Source of the DNA: Symsagittifera roscoffensis
Lineage: Eukaryota > Xenacoelomorpha > Acoela > Convolutidae
Reading direction: 5' to 3'
Length of the DNA stretch: 64,000 bases
Assembly (NCBI RefSeq): GCF_963678635.1
Contig: NC_087068.1
Span: 14,635,872-14,699,871 of the forward strand
Shown: positions 1-8,788 of the stretch, piece after piece
Layout: every line of letters starts with the position of its first letter
How positions within the stretch are numbered: the stretch's first letter is position 1
Program-made: the position numbers and the translations under genes
The notes under the pieces: model-generated
What the model was told of the DNA's origin: nothing
What the model saw: the letters and a program-made list of their open reading frames with translations, nothing else
Database searches by the model: none

Positions 1-350
1 GTGCATATACAAAACAGTCCCATACAAAACAGTCCCATACAAAACAGTCCCATACAAAAGAGTCCAAAACATCAAAAAAAGGTTCTAAAAACAGTCCCAT
101 ACAAAACAGTCCAAAACCATTTGAATTTCTCGGCCTTAATCTTTTGGCGCCGACAGAATTGATCTACGCGTTTTAGATTTGAACAGAAATGACCTTGCCG
201 GTAGTCTAGACTTTGATATGAGCTTGAAAACGAATCCGACCGACATGATTCAAATTGGTGCATATACAAAACAGTCCCATACAAAACATTCTCATACAAA
301 AGAATCCGAAACATCAAAAAAAAGGTTCTAAAAACAGTCCCATACAAAAG
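1..350. repeat. 15-bp satellite in a 259-bp higher-order repeat
   Basis: A unit close to ACAGTCCCATACAAA is repeated head to tail at the start of the window. The whole block, including the motif AAAGGTTCTAAAAACAGTCCC, recurs from about 259 onward, giving a 259-bp higher-order period that is cut by the window edge. The open frame on the minus strand is only the translation of this repeat and is not a gene. The TCC/GTCC-rich flavour recalls the TIRs of the MULE at 907-2413, but I could not align the two convincingly. Confidence 0.8.
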
Positions 351-906
351 AGGCATTTATGGGTTTGGTACTTCGAGCAGTTCCAATTTGTTGTCTTTTT
401 TTTCCGTATAAGGTAATACTCGTGGCCTGATACCACTAGCATTTGTTTGTTTGTCAAAGATAAAGTAAAATGGAATGACGCTTCCATTTTACTTTATCTG
501 ATCTGATAGAGTGGTATAACAATGGTTAAAGAAATAGGCAGTATGATTTTTTATAAAACTAACAAACGTCTTTTGTTGCCTTCAGTTAGCACCATGTAGG
601 TTATCTCTGTTTTAAACGCGTGAGTGATGGATTATTTCTCTAACTAATCGAAATGCAATTAGTTTTGAGATGCTAGAGGCATCAAGTGAATTGAGACTAG
701 CTTTTCAGGCCTCAACTAGTAAATTTAATTGGACTACTCCTGTACTTAAGGACTTAAATTGAAACAAATTATCGTCATTAAAAGGGGGTTAAATTGTTGT
801 GGGGTTATCATGTTACGGGGTTTTAATATAGGGGGTGTAAACACAGGGTGTTAAATATCGTAGGGTTAAAGAGTGGGACACCGTAAATAGTATTCTCCAA
901 GACGAA
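351..906. other. Intergenic, no gene seen
   Basis: AT-rich sequence with no credible open frame. It holds a short local inverted repeat (about 465-500, TAAAGTAAAATGGAA followed by its complement) and a G-run-rich stretch at about 780-870 (GGGGTT/GGGTGT variants). Confidence 0.6.
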
Positions 907-1022
907 TGTACGGTGCATAGACATTTGTTTCCCAGACATTCGTGTCCTTGACAAAACAGTTCGAAATTATAAAATTGTACCAGACATTTATGTTCCAGAC
1001 AAAATTGTCCGAAACTGTTTCG
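907..1022 (+). repeat. MULE left TIR
   Basis: Reading forward, this arm aligns with the reverse complement of 2291-2413 over its length. Shared blocks in order are GACATTTGT, CCCAGACATT, AAACAGT, AGACATTTA and CCAGACAAAA, then TGTCCGA and CTGTT. It contains two tandem sub-units of the GACATTT..CCAGACA motif. Confidence 0.75.
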
Positions 1023-1170
1023 CGAACTTTCTTTGATTTGACCTTGTGATCTTTAATGCTTTGTTCTTTTGAGGTTGTTTGATTGCTCTTCAATTAGATT
1101 CCATGCGTACCAATTAGCCATAGAACAGTCAAAGTTAGACAAAACTTTCAAGAACAATTTGAAATTTTAA

Positions 1171-1256
1171 AGCGCATTTGGCCGAGAAATGAAGTCATAA
1201 GTTTCTAGGTCAAAAGGTCTGAAGTTCAAATCTCGGCTCCGACAAAAAATTTTCGT
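1171..1256 (+). repeat. tRNA-derived SINE-like sequence
   Basis: An A-box-like TGGCCGAGAAATGAAG (1179-1194) and a B-box-like GAAGTTCAAATCT (1221-1233) are about 40 bp apart, as in a pol III type 2 promoter. The order matches the Leu/Ser tRNA pattern TGGCCGAGTGG..GGTTCGAATCC. The arms do not fold into an intact cloverleaf, so it is a tRNA-derived repeat rather than a tRNA gene. It lies inside the MULE, between its left TIR and the transposase. Confidence 0.45.
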
Positions 1257-1502
1257 AATTAAGTCAATATTTGAAATTAAAAAACCCAAAATTGGGTAAA
1301 CTAGGTCAAAGTTGAAATGGGTTGACTTGATTGAGCCAAAAGAGAAGAGGATGGGAAAAGCTTGATTACATTGATCATTTTACCGTTTTCAAAACGGGTC
1401 TAGCTCAGTTTTGAAAATTTTTGGGAAAAAGTTAAACTTAGAAAAATTTATTGAAAATTATTGCTTCGCAATATCAAACTTGGAAAATAAATTGACTTTG
1501 AA

Positions 1503-2267
1503 TTATAGTTTGATGTTGCTGCTGCACCCTTTTAGGAATTTCAAAAGTTTAGTTGGGTTGTAGGCCGCAACTAATTTGGAATGGTTTTTGTCAAGTTTGA
1601 CATAAAGAGGTTTTTTATAACGTGACACTCTTTGCCCGGCACACATTTTTTCGATCAAGATTTCAGCGTTTTTCAGTTCGTCTTGAAATTTTTCTTTGAG
1701 TTTGGGAAATGGTGGGTGCTTGCAGTTCACGAGCTTGACGAAGTTGCTATTCCAACCTTCAACAGCATTGTTGGTGCTGGGTCGCCCGGTTATCACACGT
1801 TGATGACAACTCTAGCTGTCAACGTCAAATCTGGGGTTTTGACGAGTTCCATTAGCCGCCGAGAGCCGACCATTGTTATTGTCCTCAAAATAATTGAAGA
1901 TTGGGTGGGCTGTCTCAGGGCATGTCTTCTGAAGAGTTTCAAAAGCAGTAGAAACATCACTTACAGGGAGGAAAGAGATACTCTGCAGCATTTGGACATG
2001 CTCGCCGAATTCTAGATCTAGTCTGTAGTTGTTTGTATTCCCAGTAGACTGAATGTGACGCCAGACGCTTTGGCTCAAATGGAAATAGCAGTATTGAATT
2101 TGTACATTTTCGAATACTCATTTGAACGCATTTTTGACCGCTATTTCGAAATCAATGGCGGCTCGTTTGGGCAATTCAATGTCGAAGCAGCTCAAAAGGC
2201 GAAAATACGTTCCTTCTTTCTTGTCTGGAAGCAATGCATACACAATAGGAATCAAAATTCCATCGAC
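1503..2267 (-). pseudogene. MULE transposase, C-terminal fragment
   Basis: One minus-strand frame reads through 2267-1503 with two in-frame stops. It shows the family's landmarks in order: DGILIPIVYALLPDKKEGTY, then IDFEIAVKNAF, CYFHLSQSVWRHIQ, ISFLPVSDVSTAFETL, YFED, and finally TNNAVEGWNSNF. These are the MULE core DFE..A, the C-x-FH..Q..W motif and the RTNN-x-VEGWH box near the C-terminus. The N-terminal DNA-binding part and the first acidic catalytic segment are missing, cut off by the right TIR. It is non-functional and moderately old, since the motifs are still easy to read. Confidence 0.85.
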
Positions 2268-2290
2268 TGATACCCTCCGGTCATTAACTA

Positions 2291-2413
2291 GTTTGGCAAC
2301 AGCTCGGACAGTTTTGTCTGGGAACTAAATGTCTTGGACACTTTTTGCATTTTGGACTGTTTTTGCCGGGACATAAATGTCTGGGACACAAATGTCCTGA
2401 CACGCGAATGTAC
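2291..2413 (-). repeat. MULE right TIR
   Basis: Inverted counterpart of 907-1022. The inner end touches the remaining transposase sequence. The arm carries the same internal sub-repeats, which could pair into a foldback structure. Confidence 0.75.
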
Positions 2414-2429
2414 AAATGGCGCAAAAATT

Positions 2430-4700
2430 CGTGAAAGATTTCTAGTTTCAAAAGTTGAATTTAATCTTAGGATTTCCAGCGGAATAAAAACTTTACCTGT
2501 TGATCCAGTTTCCTCAAGTTGGGTTAATGTTATCAACCAAGCGCGAATCATGAATCGTTCTAGAAATTCAAAGAACTTAAAGGGCATCTATTTTTTCTTT
2601 GAAATTCGAAAGTTGAGATTTTTTATGTTTAACTTGCGTTCATTACTCTTTTCCAATCTTCGAATGGCTATGTTTACTCTAGCGATCAGCGTAGTGTATT
2701 ATTATGCACCTTCTTTTTTTTCTAAACTAGCTCTAAATTTAAAAAAATTACTCTTTTGGCGGCACTTTGTTTTCATGCCTAGTGTCGGCAATTTAGTAGT
2801 TGCTTCCTTGCTGGTTAGTTATAGTGTATTTTCAAGCTATCGTGGCGCAGATGCGAGGACGTGAGATGTCTAATATTCATGTCGGATGTTTGACTCCGAC
2901 ACAAGGCAAAAGTTTTATCTTTAACCCCTCGATTGAAAATGGGGAGAAACTTTGTCGTTGGATGTTTTAGTTTTTTTCCACGCAAAAGCAGGTGTCACAA
3001 ATAAATATTGGAGTGAGTCGAGTGATAAATCATATAAAAGTATTTTCAGTGGCAATATGAACGACATTAAAAGTTTTCCGAAAAGTTGTCCCAGTGTTGA
3101 AAAAAACTTCTGCAGATTTTTTTTTTTCAATTTCTAATGAGTCGATAAACGTATTCAATACTTTTTTATAGGTCGCGATGATTTTTGATTTTTTGGAGTT
3201 TGCCTTCCTTTTAACAAAGGAAATGCACTGAACTTAAAAAAAAATCAAACGTTGAAAAATCAAACTAGAGCCTGAACTCTACCAACTTTTCCGGCCAAAA
3301 ATTAGAGTTCAGGCTCTGGTTTGATTTTTCGCTGTTTGATTTAAAGTTCAGTGCATTTTCTTTGTTATAAGAAGGCGAACTCCACTATCGAACAGCAAAA
3401 GAAAAACATGATCGACTTCTAGTTTCGAAAGTTGGTTTCAATTTCGAAACCCAGCGGAATAAAAAAATTTACTTTTTGATCAAGTTTTTTCAAACTAGGA
3501 TAATTTTATCAAAAAAATGTCAGTCATTAATTAATCTTGGAATTCAAAGAGATTCCGGGCCATATAATTTTTTAAGAATTCGAAAAATGAAGCTTTTCAA
3601 AAAAGAACTGCTTTTTTAAAAAAATCCCATGCGTTCATTGACTTTTCCAACTGTCTGTTGGTGAAATGTTATTTTTCTAGTCATTTCTCGACAAAAGCTA
3701 TTGTTCAGTTTGCCTGTTTTACTTTGACTGGGTAGTTTTCTCAAAATCTAGGCTTTAATTCAGTTCTTTTTATCACATCACTCACTAAAACTACATTAAA
3801 ATGAAAAAGTATTAAGGTAGTTTTTTGTAAGCATTTGGTTGGCAAATTTAATCGGCTGTCCTTGTTTTTAGGTGTTTTTATGTGAGAATCGTTTAAAGTC
3901 AACTAGTATTGAGCGATTGAACTCTAACAATTTGTTTTTTTTCTAATACAGCCTAAAACTATTCACATTTTAGGAAGTTCAAAACTACAGCTCTATAATG
4001 ATCAAAATGAACTTTAATACTGGAAAAATTTATTCTTTCTTACCTTCTCCGCTGGTGTACGAGTTTGTTGTTGAAGGATCAAGGATTTTTCTTACTACTT
4101 TGAACTACAAAATTGTGTTTTGATAAAACTGTGTATCGATATTAAGTGTCGGTGAACTTAGTGATGGCAAAAAACGTGAATTACTTCTTGTTTCAAAAAT
4201 GGATTTTAATTTTTAGATTTCCCGGTGGAAATGAAAAAGTTACTTAGTGATTCATTTTTTAAGAGTGATGAACGTAGTGGATACTTTTATATAGTTCTTG
4301 CTGATTTTTTCAGGAAAAAGTCGTAAAATTTGTTCACGCTAAGTTATGATTTTTCGCTGTTTGACTTGTGATTTCTTTTTAAGTTCACTGCATTTCTTTT
4401 AAGTTACTGCAACAGTGAAATTGTATCGACTTCTAATTTTGAAAATGATCAGATTTCCCAGCGAAATATAAGTTTTACCTTTTCATCCAGTTTTCTCAAA
4501 TTGGGTTAATTTTAACTAAAAAGTGTCCATCATAAATTGTTCTATAAATTCAAAGAGCTTTAATGCCATGTAATTTTTATTCGAAAATCAAAAGTTAAAG
4601 ATTTTTGAAAAAGCAAGTCGTTTTTTTTCTTAGTTTCCTTGCGTTGATTACTCTTTTCCAACTGTCAGTTGGCTATGTTCTCAATTTGGGATAATTTTAT
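2430..4700 (+). repeat. Diverged repeat, about 1 kb spacing, 3-4 copies
   Basis: A roughly 250-bp segment recurs at about 2430-2680, 3405-3690 and 4420-4700, with a partial copy at about 4175-4270. Shared landmarks in order are CTTCTAGTTTCGAAAG, CCCAGCGGAATAAA, a TTGATCCAGTTT-CTCAA block, GGGTTAATTTTA, AATTCAAAGAG, and TTTTCCAACTGTCAGTTGG. The copies differ by many substitutions and small indels. No coding potential was seen; open frames here are spurious. It may be a decayed tandem duplication or an unidentified interspersed element. Confidence 0.65.
3196..3384. repeat. Foldback (MITE-like) inverted repeat
   Basis: Two arms of about 82 bp (3197-3279 and 3303-3383) are near-perfect reverse complements around a 23-bp spacer. 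The inner ends are GAGCCTGAACTCT and AGAGTTCAGGCTC; the outer ends are GGAGTTTGCCTTC and GAAGGCGAACTCC. The transcript would form one long hairpin. It sits between two copies of the 1-kb-spaced repeat. It could be a foldback MITE or the product of an inverted duplication. Confidence 0.75.
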
Positions 4701-5518
4701 CAAAACTTTTCAGTCACATATGTTTTTTTTTAAACAAAGAGCTCTGAGAGCATGTCTGTTGGCTATGTTTGTGATAATTCAGTGGTTTTTGCTTTAGTTT
4801 TTCTGGTCCTCTGTTTCAGATAAAAAGCAGCTGAACGATCCTCTGGAATCTTCAATATTAAAATTGGTGGTCCCTTTGCAGTCCTCACACAAACAACACC
4901 CACTGATGACTCAACATATCAGCAACATACTGAAGTTTATACAATCACATGACTAACTGATTAGTTGGTGCTAGAGTTTAGTGTTTTTGGGATTTCTCTT
5001 AGAACCCCCTTTCCGCCTCCTATAAATGACTATTTCAGCGATGGTTAAGCAAACATTATTCACGTTAAGCAAAGACGGGGAGAAATCCTGAATTAAGTAA
5101 ATTCTGCTTATGTACTAATTGATTCTAAAATACAAGCAGATTTAACGCGCAAATCGGATTTAGTCGTTATTTAAGTTAATGGAAAAACCTAATAATCAGA
5201 TGAATTATGTTTTGGGATAGTGATTTCAGCATATGTATATAAATATAAACTGACATTAATTTTTTCACTTGAATTGAGACTGAATTAAAAGTGCGAGTGA
5301 GTCAAGAATTGTTTAAATTGGGACCAAAAAAGTACAATTGACAACGACCGTTTAGTTCTATATTCATGCATGCCAATAAAAAAGTGCTCGTTCGATAATT
5401 CAAATTTCATGAAGGCATAAAATTCTCAAGTTATTCGAAAGGCATATAATCGGGCCGCAAATTTTAGCAATATGTGAATTTTCGTATATAAAAAGCTGAT
5501 AAACAGCATCTTCAAACG
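4701..5518. other. Intergenic, no gene seen
   Basis: AT-rich sequence with stops in all frames. I found no repeat matching elsewhere in the window and no recognisable RNA gene. Confidence 0.6.
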
Positions 5519-6075
5519 TTTTTGCTCCGACTTTCGATACGAAAGTAACGGAATATTTCTGCTCGGGGTGGGTTTTTTTTCTTCAGACAATATTCGACTT
5601 TTTAACTAGCCATTTTTGACGGATTTTTTAAATATCATTCGAAAAGTATTGTTGTCCTGAGCTCAAATTTGGAAAGACATTTCACCTGTGATCATTTTTC
5701 GTAAAGTTACGGGGGTTTAACAATTGTCATTTTGGCCAATTTGGGACGACATATTTTGCGCTATTAACGCGTAAGCGGAGATTTAATACGTCTTAGAAAT
5801 CGTTCCAAATTGGTTAAAAGAACTTTATTTGCCATAATTGGTTTGTTGAAAGGAGCGAAATCTATCCTTTTGTACTTTAAATGGCGTGTGGGGGGATGAT
5901 TTTCTTTAAAAATTTCAAATTTTAGAGAAAAAAAAGTTTTTCATTTTGTTTCATTTCATTGAATTTTTTAATGCTTTTACTGCTCCATAAACCTTAAAAG
6001 GCAGTCGGAACATTCAGTGATTCGCCCTGATACGAGCAGTCTTGTTGCTTATAAAATGCACCGGTTAGTCTTTTC
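5519..6075 (+). repeat. Dispersed repeat copy A, interrupted by the Polinton
   Basis: This segment is present in inverted orientation at about 48150-48612. Shared blocks include CCGACTTTCGATACGAAAGT, ACTAGCCATTTTTGAC, GGGGGGATGATTTT, a GTTTATGGAGCAGT type block, CGACTGCCTTTTAA (on the opposite strand) and the ATCAGGGCGAA block. Homology fades just before the Polinton's left end at 6082, so the Polinton landed at or inside one end of this repeat. No protein-coding potential was seen. Confidence 0.75.
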
Positions 6076-6081
6076 GTTAGA

Positions 6082-6327
6082 AGTAGTATTGTAATCCGCC
6101 GTGTGTCCTTAGGGGGGGGGGGTCTTTTCGACGGAAGGGGTCTTTGGGGTCCTACCAAAAGTAGGGTCCAAAAGGACCCATCTTTTTTAAAGACCCCAAA
6201 GTACCCTGCCCGAAATAAAAAGACCCCTCTCTTGGGACACCCGACAGACAAAATACTTTGGTATTTATTTTCGCGCGGTGGTTAAATTTAATCTCTTCCA
6301 AACTTTCCCACTGTTCAACTAAATAAG
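6082..6327 (+). repeat. Polinton left TIR
   Basis: Begins AGTAGTATTGTAATCCGCC and runs to about ACTAAATAAG. It is the inverted counterpart of 24021-24264. It contains a G homopolymer and internally repeated GGGTCTTT/GGGTCC motifs. Open frames across it are translations of this low-complexity sequence. Confidence 0.9.
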
Positions 6328-6515
6328 TTTGAGACCCCATTAAAAAACTGACCTGCTTGAGAAGGAGGAAGGACGTGACAAATAATAAGAGGGTAAGAAG
6401 GTAAAGAGGACTTGATAAATAATAGATAAAGTAACATATAAAAAAAAAGAAAAAAATAAAATAAAAACGGAATGTTGACAGGAGTACGGATAGGAGAGCA
6501 GAGGAAGGGTTTACG

Positions 6516-6973
6516 GCCACATCCGCATGTCGTCTTCGGGATCCGACCAAGGGACATGAAGAATACTGACTAGACGCTCCATTTGAAATTTGAAGCGCCA
6601 CTCAGTACTCTCGAATCCCGCACCCAGAGACTCGCACAGCCAGAAATTTTCCATGCTCCCCACATCAACACACACATATTCAAATATGCTCTCCTTTTTC
6701 TCAAATGCAACCTCAATGTAATGCAGCTTAAAATTCGCTGCAGTGGTGGCCGGGGTAAACTCTACGGTCACACCAAAGATATTTTTGCCTTCGTGAGTTC
6801 CAGGTCCCACATAAGGCAAATCAATGGGTGACTCGTGGAGACCACCAAGGGGAATATCCATCTAAACACATGAAAATAGGTTGAAATCATTAGTTAGAAA
6901 TAGGAGTGAGTAAGTGGTATCTAGAAGGTTACTTTCATTTCCACTGGCTTGAAATTCAGCAGGTCGGAGAAGT
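6516..6973 (-). CDS. Spliced-looking gene fragment of unknown function
   Basis: On the minus strand, a 42-nt exon (6973-6932, HFSDLLNFKPVEMK) follows a T-rich CAG acceptor and ends at GTAACC. A 70-nt intron ending TTTAG leads in the same frame into a 347-nt exon (6862-6516) that starts MDIPLGGLHE and reads DLPYVGPGTHEGKNIFG, then EYVCVDVGSMENFWL. It ends at a possible GTAAAC donor. Base composition is richer in GC than the surroundings, and third positions look coding. I do not recognise the family. It lies between the left TIR and the first plus-strand gene, so it could be an accessory Polinton gene or a captured host fragment. Transcription is opposite to its neighbours. Confidence 0.5.
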
Positions 6974-6987
6974 GCTGGAAAAAAAAA

Positions 6988-7425
6988 ATGAAATTGGAAA
7001 AACGTAGAGTTACTTCAGAAGACTTGGAAATTATTCATGAAATTTTTATTACTTTGAAAAAAACCTATCCGGAAAACACCAACCGTCGAAATTATTTCTT
7101 AGCTGCATGTTCACTGTTCTTCTTCTCAACTACTAATGATATAAATTACGATGTTGCTATCAAGTTGAGACCCTATGGGGGTCTGATCGGTGTAGACAAT
7201 TCTTTTTTGGATAAACATTTAAATGATTCGAAAATTTTACGAATGCATGCTATTTTACACGATGCCGCCGGTTTTTTCCGCGAAGTTTATAACACTGGTC
7301 CCACATACTGCTATGTTTTACCATGGAAATGCAACAGTAGTTTGATTGGTCACTTGAGTGGAATTACGTTTTGTTTGTATATCAAACTGAAGAAACCGAA
7401 ACTTTACCATTTATTAGAATGCTGA
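6988..7425 (+). CDS. Polinton accessory protein, unknown (146 aa)
   Basis: I take the start at the ATG at 6988 rather than 6949, because the upstream codons overlap the minus-strand exon above. The protein begins MKLEKRRVTSEDLEIIHEIF. A central segment reads RMHAILHDAAGFF, and the C-terminal part has a Cys/His pattern YCYVLPWKC..IGHLSGITFC that could bind metal. I do not recognise a catalytic family. Its stop overlaps the next gene's start (ATGCTGA), the compact arrangement also seen elsewhere in this element. No membrane segment. Confidence 0.55.
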   Translation: MKLEKRRVTSEDLEIIHEIFITLKKTYPENTNRRNYFLAACSLFFFSTTNDINYDVAIKLRPYGGLIGVDNSFLDKHLNDSKILRMHAILHDAAGFFREVYNTGPTYCYVLPWKCNSSLIGHLSGITFCLYIKLKKPKLYHLLEC

Positions 7426-7892
7426 AGGAAAAATCAGTTGTGTTGGATTTTGAGGGATTTCGACACCAGAAAAACACATTTATAGTAAAAGAATTAGCTA
7501 TAACAACTTCCGACTACAGTGATTCCCTAATTTTTCTACCTCCAGTTAATTTCAATTCCCTTCCAAAATCTGAACAAAAAGCCTACAACTGGCTGACAAA
7601 TTATTTGCACGGACTTCATTGGGATAGCGGTGATTATTTATACCTGAATTTGAACCAAATCATTCAAAGTTTTGTCTTAAGAAACCCCAATGCTGTATTC
7701 TACGCCAAAGGAAAAGAAAAAGCTGATTTTTTATCCAAAAACTTAGACCGCAAAGTTGTGAATCTTGACGATTTGGGCTGTCCACGAGTCGAACAATTAT
7801 ATTTCAAGAATTTTGTGAATTGTAACAAACACCTACCGCACCATAACTCTAAAAATCATTGTGCATTAAAAAAAGTCGAAAGCGTTCTTTGA
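7419..7892 (+). CDS. Polinton accessory protein, possibly DEDD nuclease-like
   Basis: 157 aa starting MLKEKSVVLDFEGF. The DFEGF segment is a D-x-E pair of the kind that opens DEDD 3'-5' exonucleases. It is followed by FIVKELAI, NWLTNYLHGLHWDSGDY and, near the end, a C..H..H..HCALKK pattern that resembles a C-terminal Cys/His cluster. The length is short for a full exonuclease, and I could not place all catalytic acids, so the nuclease reading is only a suggestion. It overlaps the upstream gene by a few bases and precedes the membrane protein gene by 11 bp. Confidence 0.5.
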   Translation: MLKEKSVVLDFEGFRHQKNTFIVKELAITTSDYSDSLIFLPPVNFNSLPKSEQKAYNWLTNYLHGLHWDSGDYLYLNLNQIIQSFVLRNPNAVFYAKGKEKADFLSKNLDRKVVNLDDLGCPRVEQLYFKNFVNCNKHLPHHNSKNHCALKKVESVL

Positions 7893-7903
7893 TTGGTTGA
7901 AAA

Positions 7904-8788
7904 ATGAGTGTCAACAACGAGCGTCAGGGGAAAGTGGAGACATACATATCTCCAAATTCAGTTCTTTCTGCTTGGATGACACCAGAAAGTAACATAAAGA
8001 TTTCATTGACCAGGATTGAACGCCTTGATTGTAGAGGCCAAGTAGTTCAAGGAAAAGAACAAGTTACACTTTCTGAAGAAGAGTTGTGCACTTTGAGGAG
8101 GTTCTTCCCCGTGATTGGCCAATTCATCTACATTCAACTATTCAAATACATCAGTAATGTTACCGGCAAGCGCGGTCTTTGTCTTCCCAAGCTAGTCTTA
8201 GTGCCCAAACGTCAACCAGGAGTTCAAATGGATCTAACCAGCAGTGAACTACCCAATGAGATTCAAAAAATAATAAGAGAAGATTCTGTGAAGAAAATTG
8301 TGTATCATGCCAAAACTGATCATGTCCCAGCCAATTATGTTTTGGAAATGCACTATGATTTTGATGATGATAATAAACCGAGTGTCTATACAGGTTATAC
8401 ACGATATGAAATTTATTACTGTTCAGATGCTCAATTAATTTTCTTATATATGATATATATTTTTCATTCTGCAAGTTCGAGAGTGAGAGAAAGCGGTAGG
8501 GAAATTGAAATGAATGACACGGTAGTTGACGAGACTGATGGAACTATAGTTACCGATTTTGTGTATGACGAAAATCATATGGAGAAAAAATCATGGAAAT
8601 TTTGCAATAACGTGACTGTACCACAATCTGAAGTGGTTTTCATGTCACAAATGGTGTTAATTCTGATTTTATTGGCTTTTTGTATCTGTAAACTTTCATT
8701 AACGCAGTTAACTTGTGAAGAAACCTCAGTTTGGTTCTCAATTTTATCGGGTTTAGTTGGTTATGTATTACCAAATCCAAGAATATGA
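7904..8788 (+). CDS. Polinton protein with C-terminal membrane segments
   Basis: 294 aa. The N-terminal 150 residues (SPNSVLSAWMTPESNIKISL, VTLSEEELCTLRRFF) are soluble-looking and of unknown function. Near residues 165-175 lies a short hydrophobic stretch (IFLYMIYIF). Around residues 245-262 is a convincing membrane helix (MVLILILLAFCICKLSL), followed by CEETSVWFSILSGLVGYVLP, the ending I associate with the small membrane protein of Polintons. The unusual length may reflect two original genes in one frame. It overlaps the ATPase start by four bases. Confidence 0.55.
   Translation: MSVNNERQGKVETYISPNSVLSAWMTPESNIKISLTRIERLDCRGQVVQGKEQVTLSEEELCTLRRFFPVIGQFIYIQLFKYISNVTGKRGLCLPKLVLVPKRQPGVQMDLTSSELPNEIQKIIREDSVKKIVYHAKTDHVPANYVLEMHYDFDDDNKPSVYTGYTRYEIYYCSDAQLIFLYMIYIFHSASSRVRESGREIEMNDTVVDETDGTIVTDFVYDENHMEKKSWKFCNNVTVPQSEVVFMSQMVLILILLAFCICKLSLTQLTCEETSVWFSILSGLVGYVLPNPRI

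Larger units (their letters stand above)
907..2413 (-). mobile_element. Mutator-like (MULE) DNA transposon with long TIRs
   Basis: A 1.5-kb element is bounded by inverted repeats of about 115-120 bp. Between them, on the minus strand, lies the C-terminal two-thirds of a MULE transposase. The TIRs are themselves built from a repeated GACATTTNTGTYCCAGACA-type motif, an arrangement known from foldback and MULE-NOF elements. The 5' part of the transposase is absent: the right TIR starts almost directly next to the surviving catalytic region, so this is an internally deleted, non-autonomous copy. A SINE-like sequence sits inside it at 1171-1256. No clear target-site duplication was found by eye. 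Confidence 0.75.

Noticed and set aside
1-350. CRISPR-like regular repeats
   Set aside because: The units are contiguous with no unique spacers and the DNA is eukaryotic; this is a satellite.
866-1093. 75-aa minus-strand open frame
   Set aside because: It is a translation of the MULE left TIR and its sub-repeats.
1171-1256. Functional tRNA gene
   Set aside because: Box motifs exist, but the acceptor and T stems do not pair.
2334-2864. 176-aa plus-strand open frame
   Set aside because: It starts in the MULE right TIR and crosses into the diverged repeat; hydrophobic AT-rich composition, no homologue recognised.
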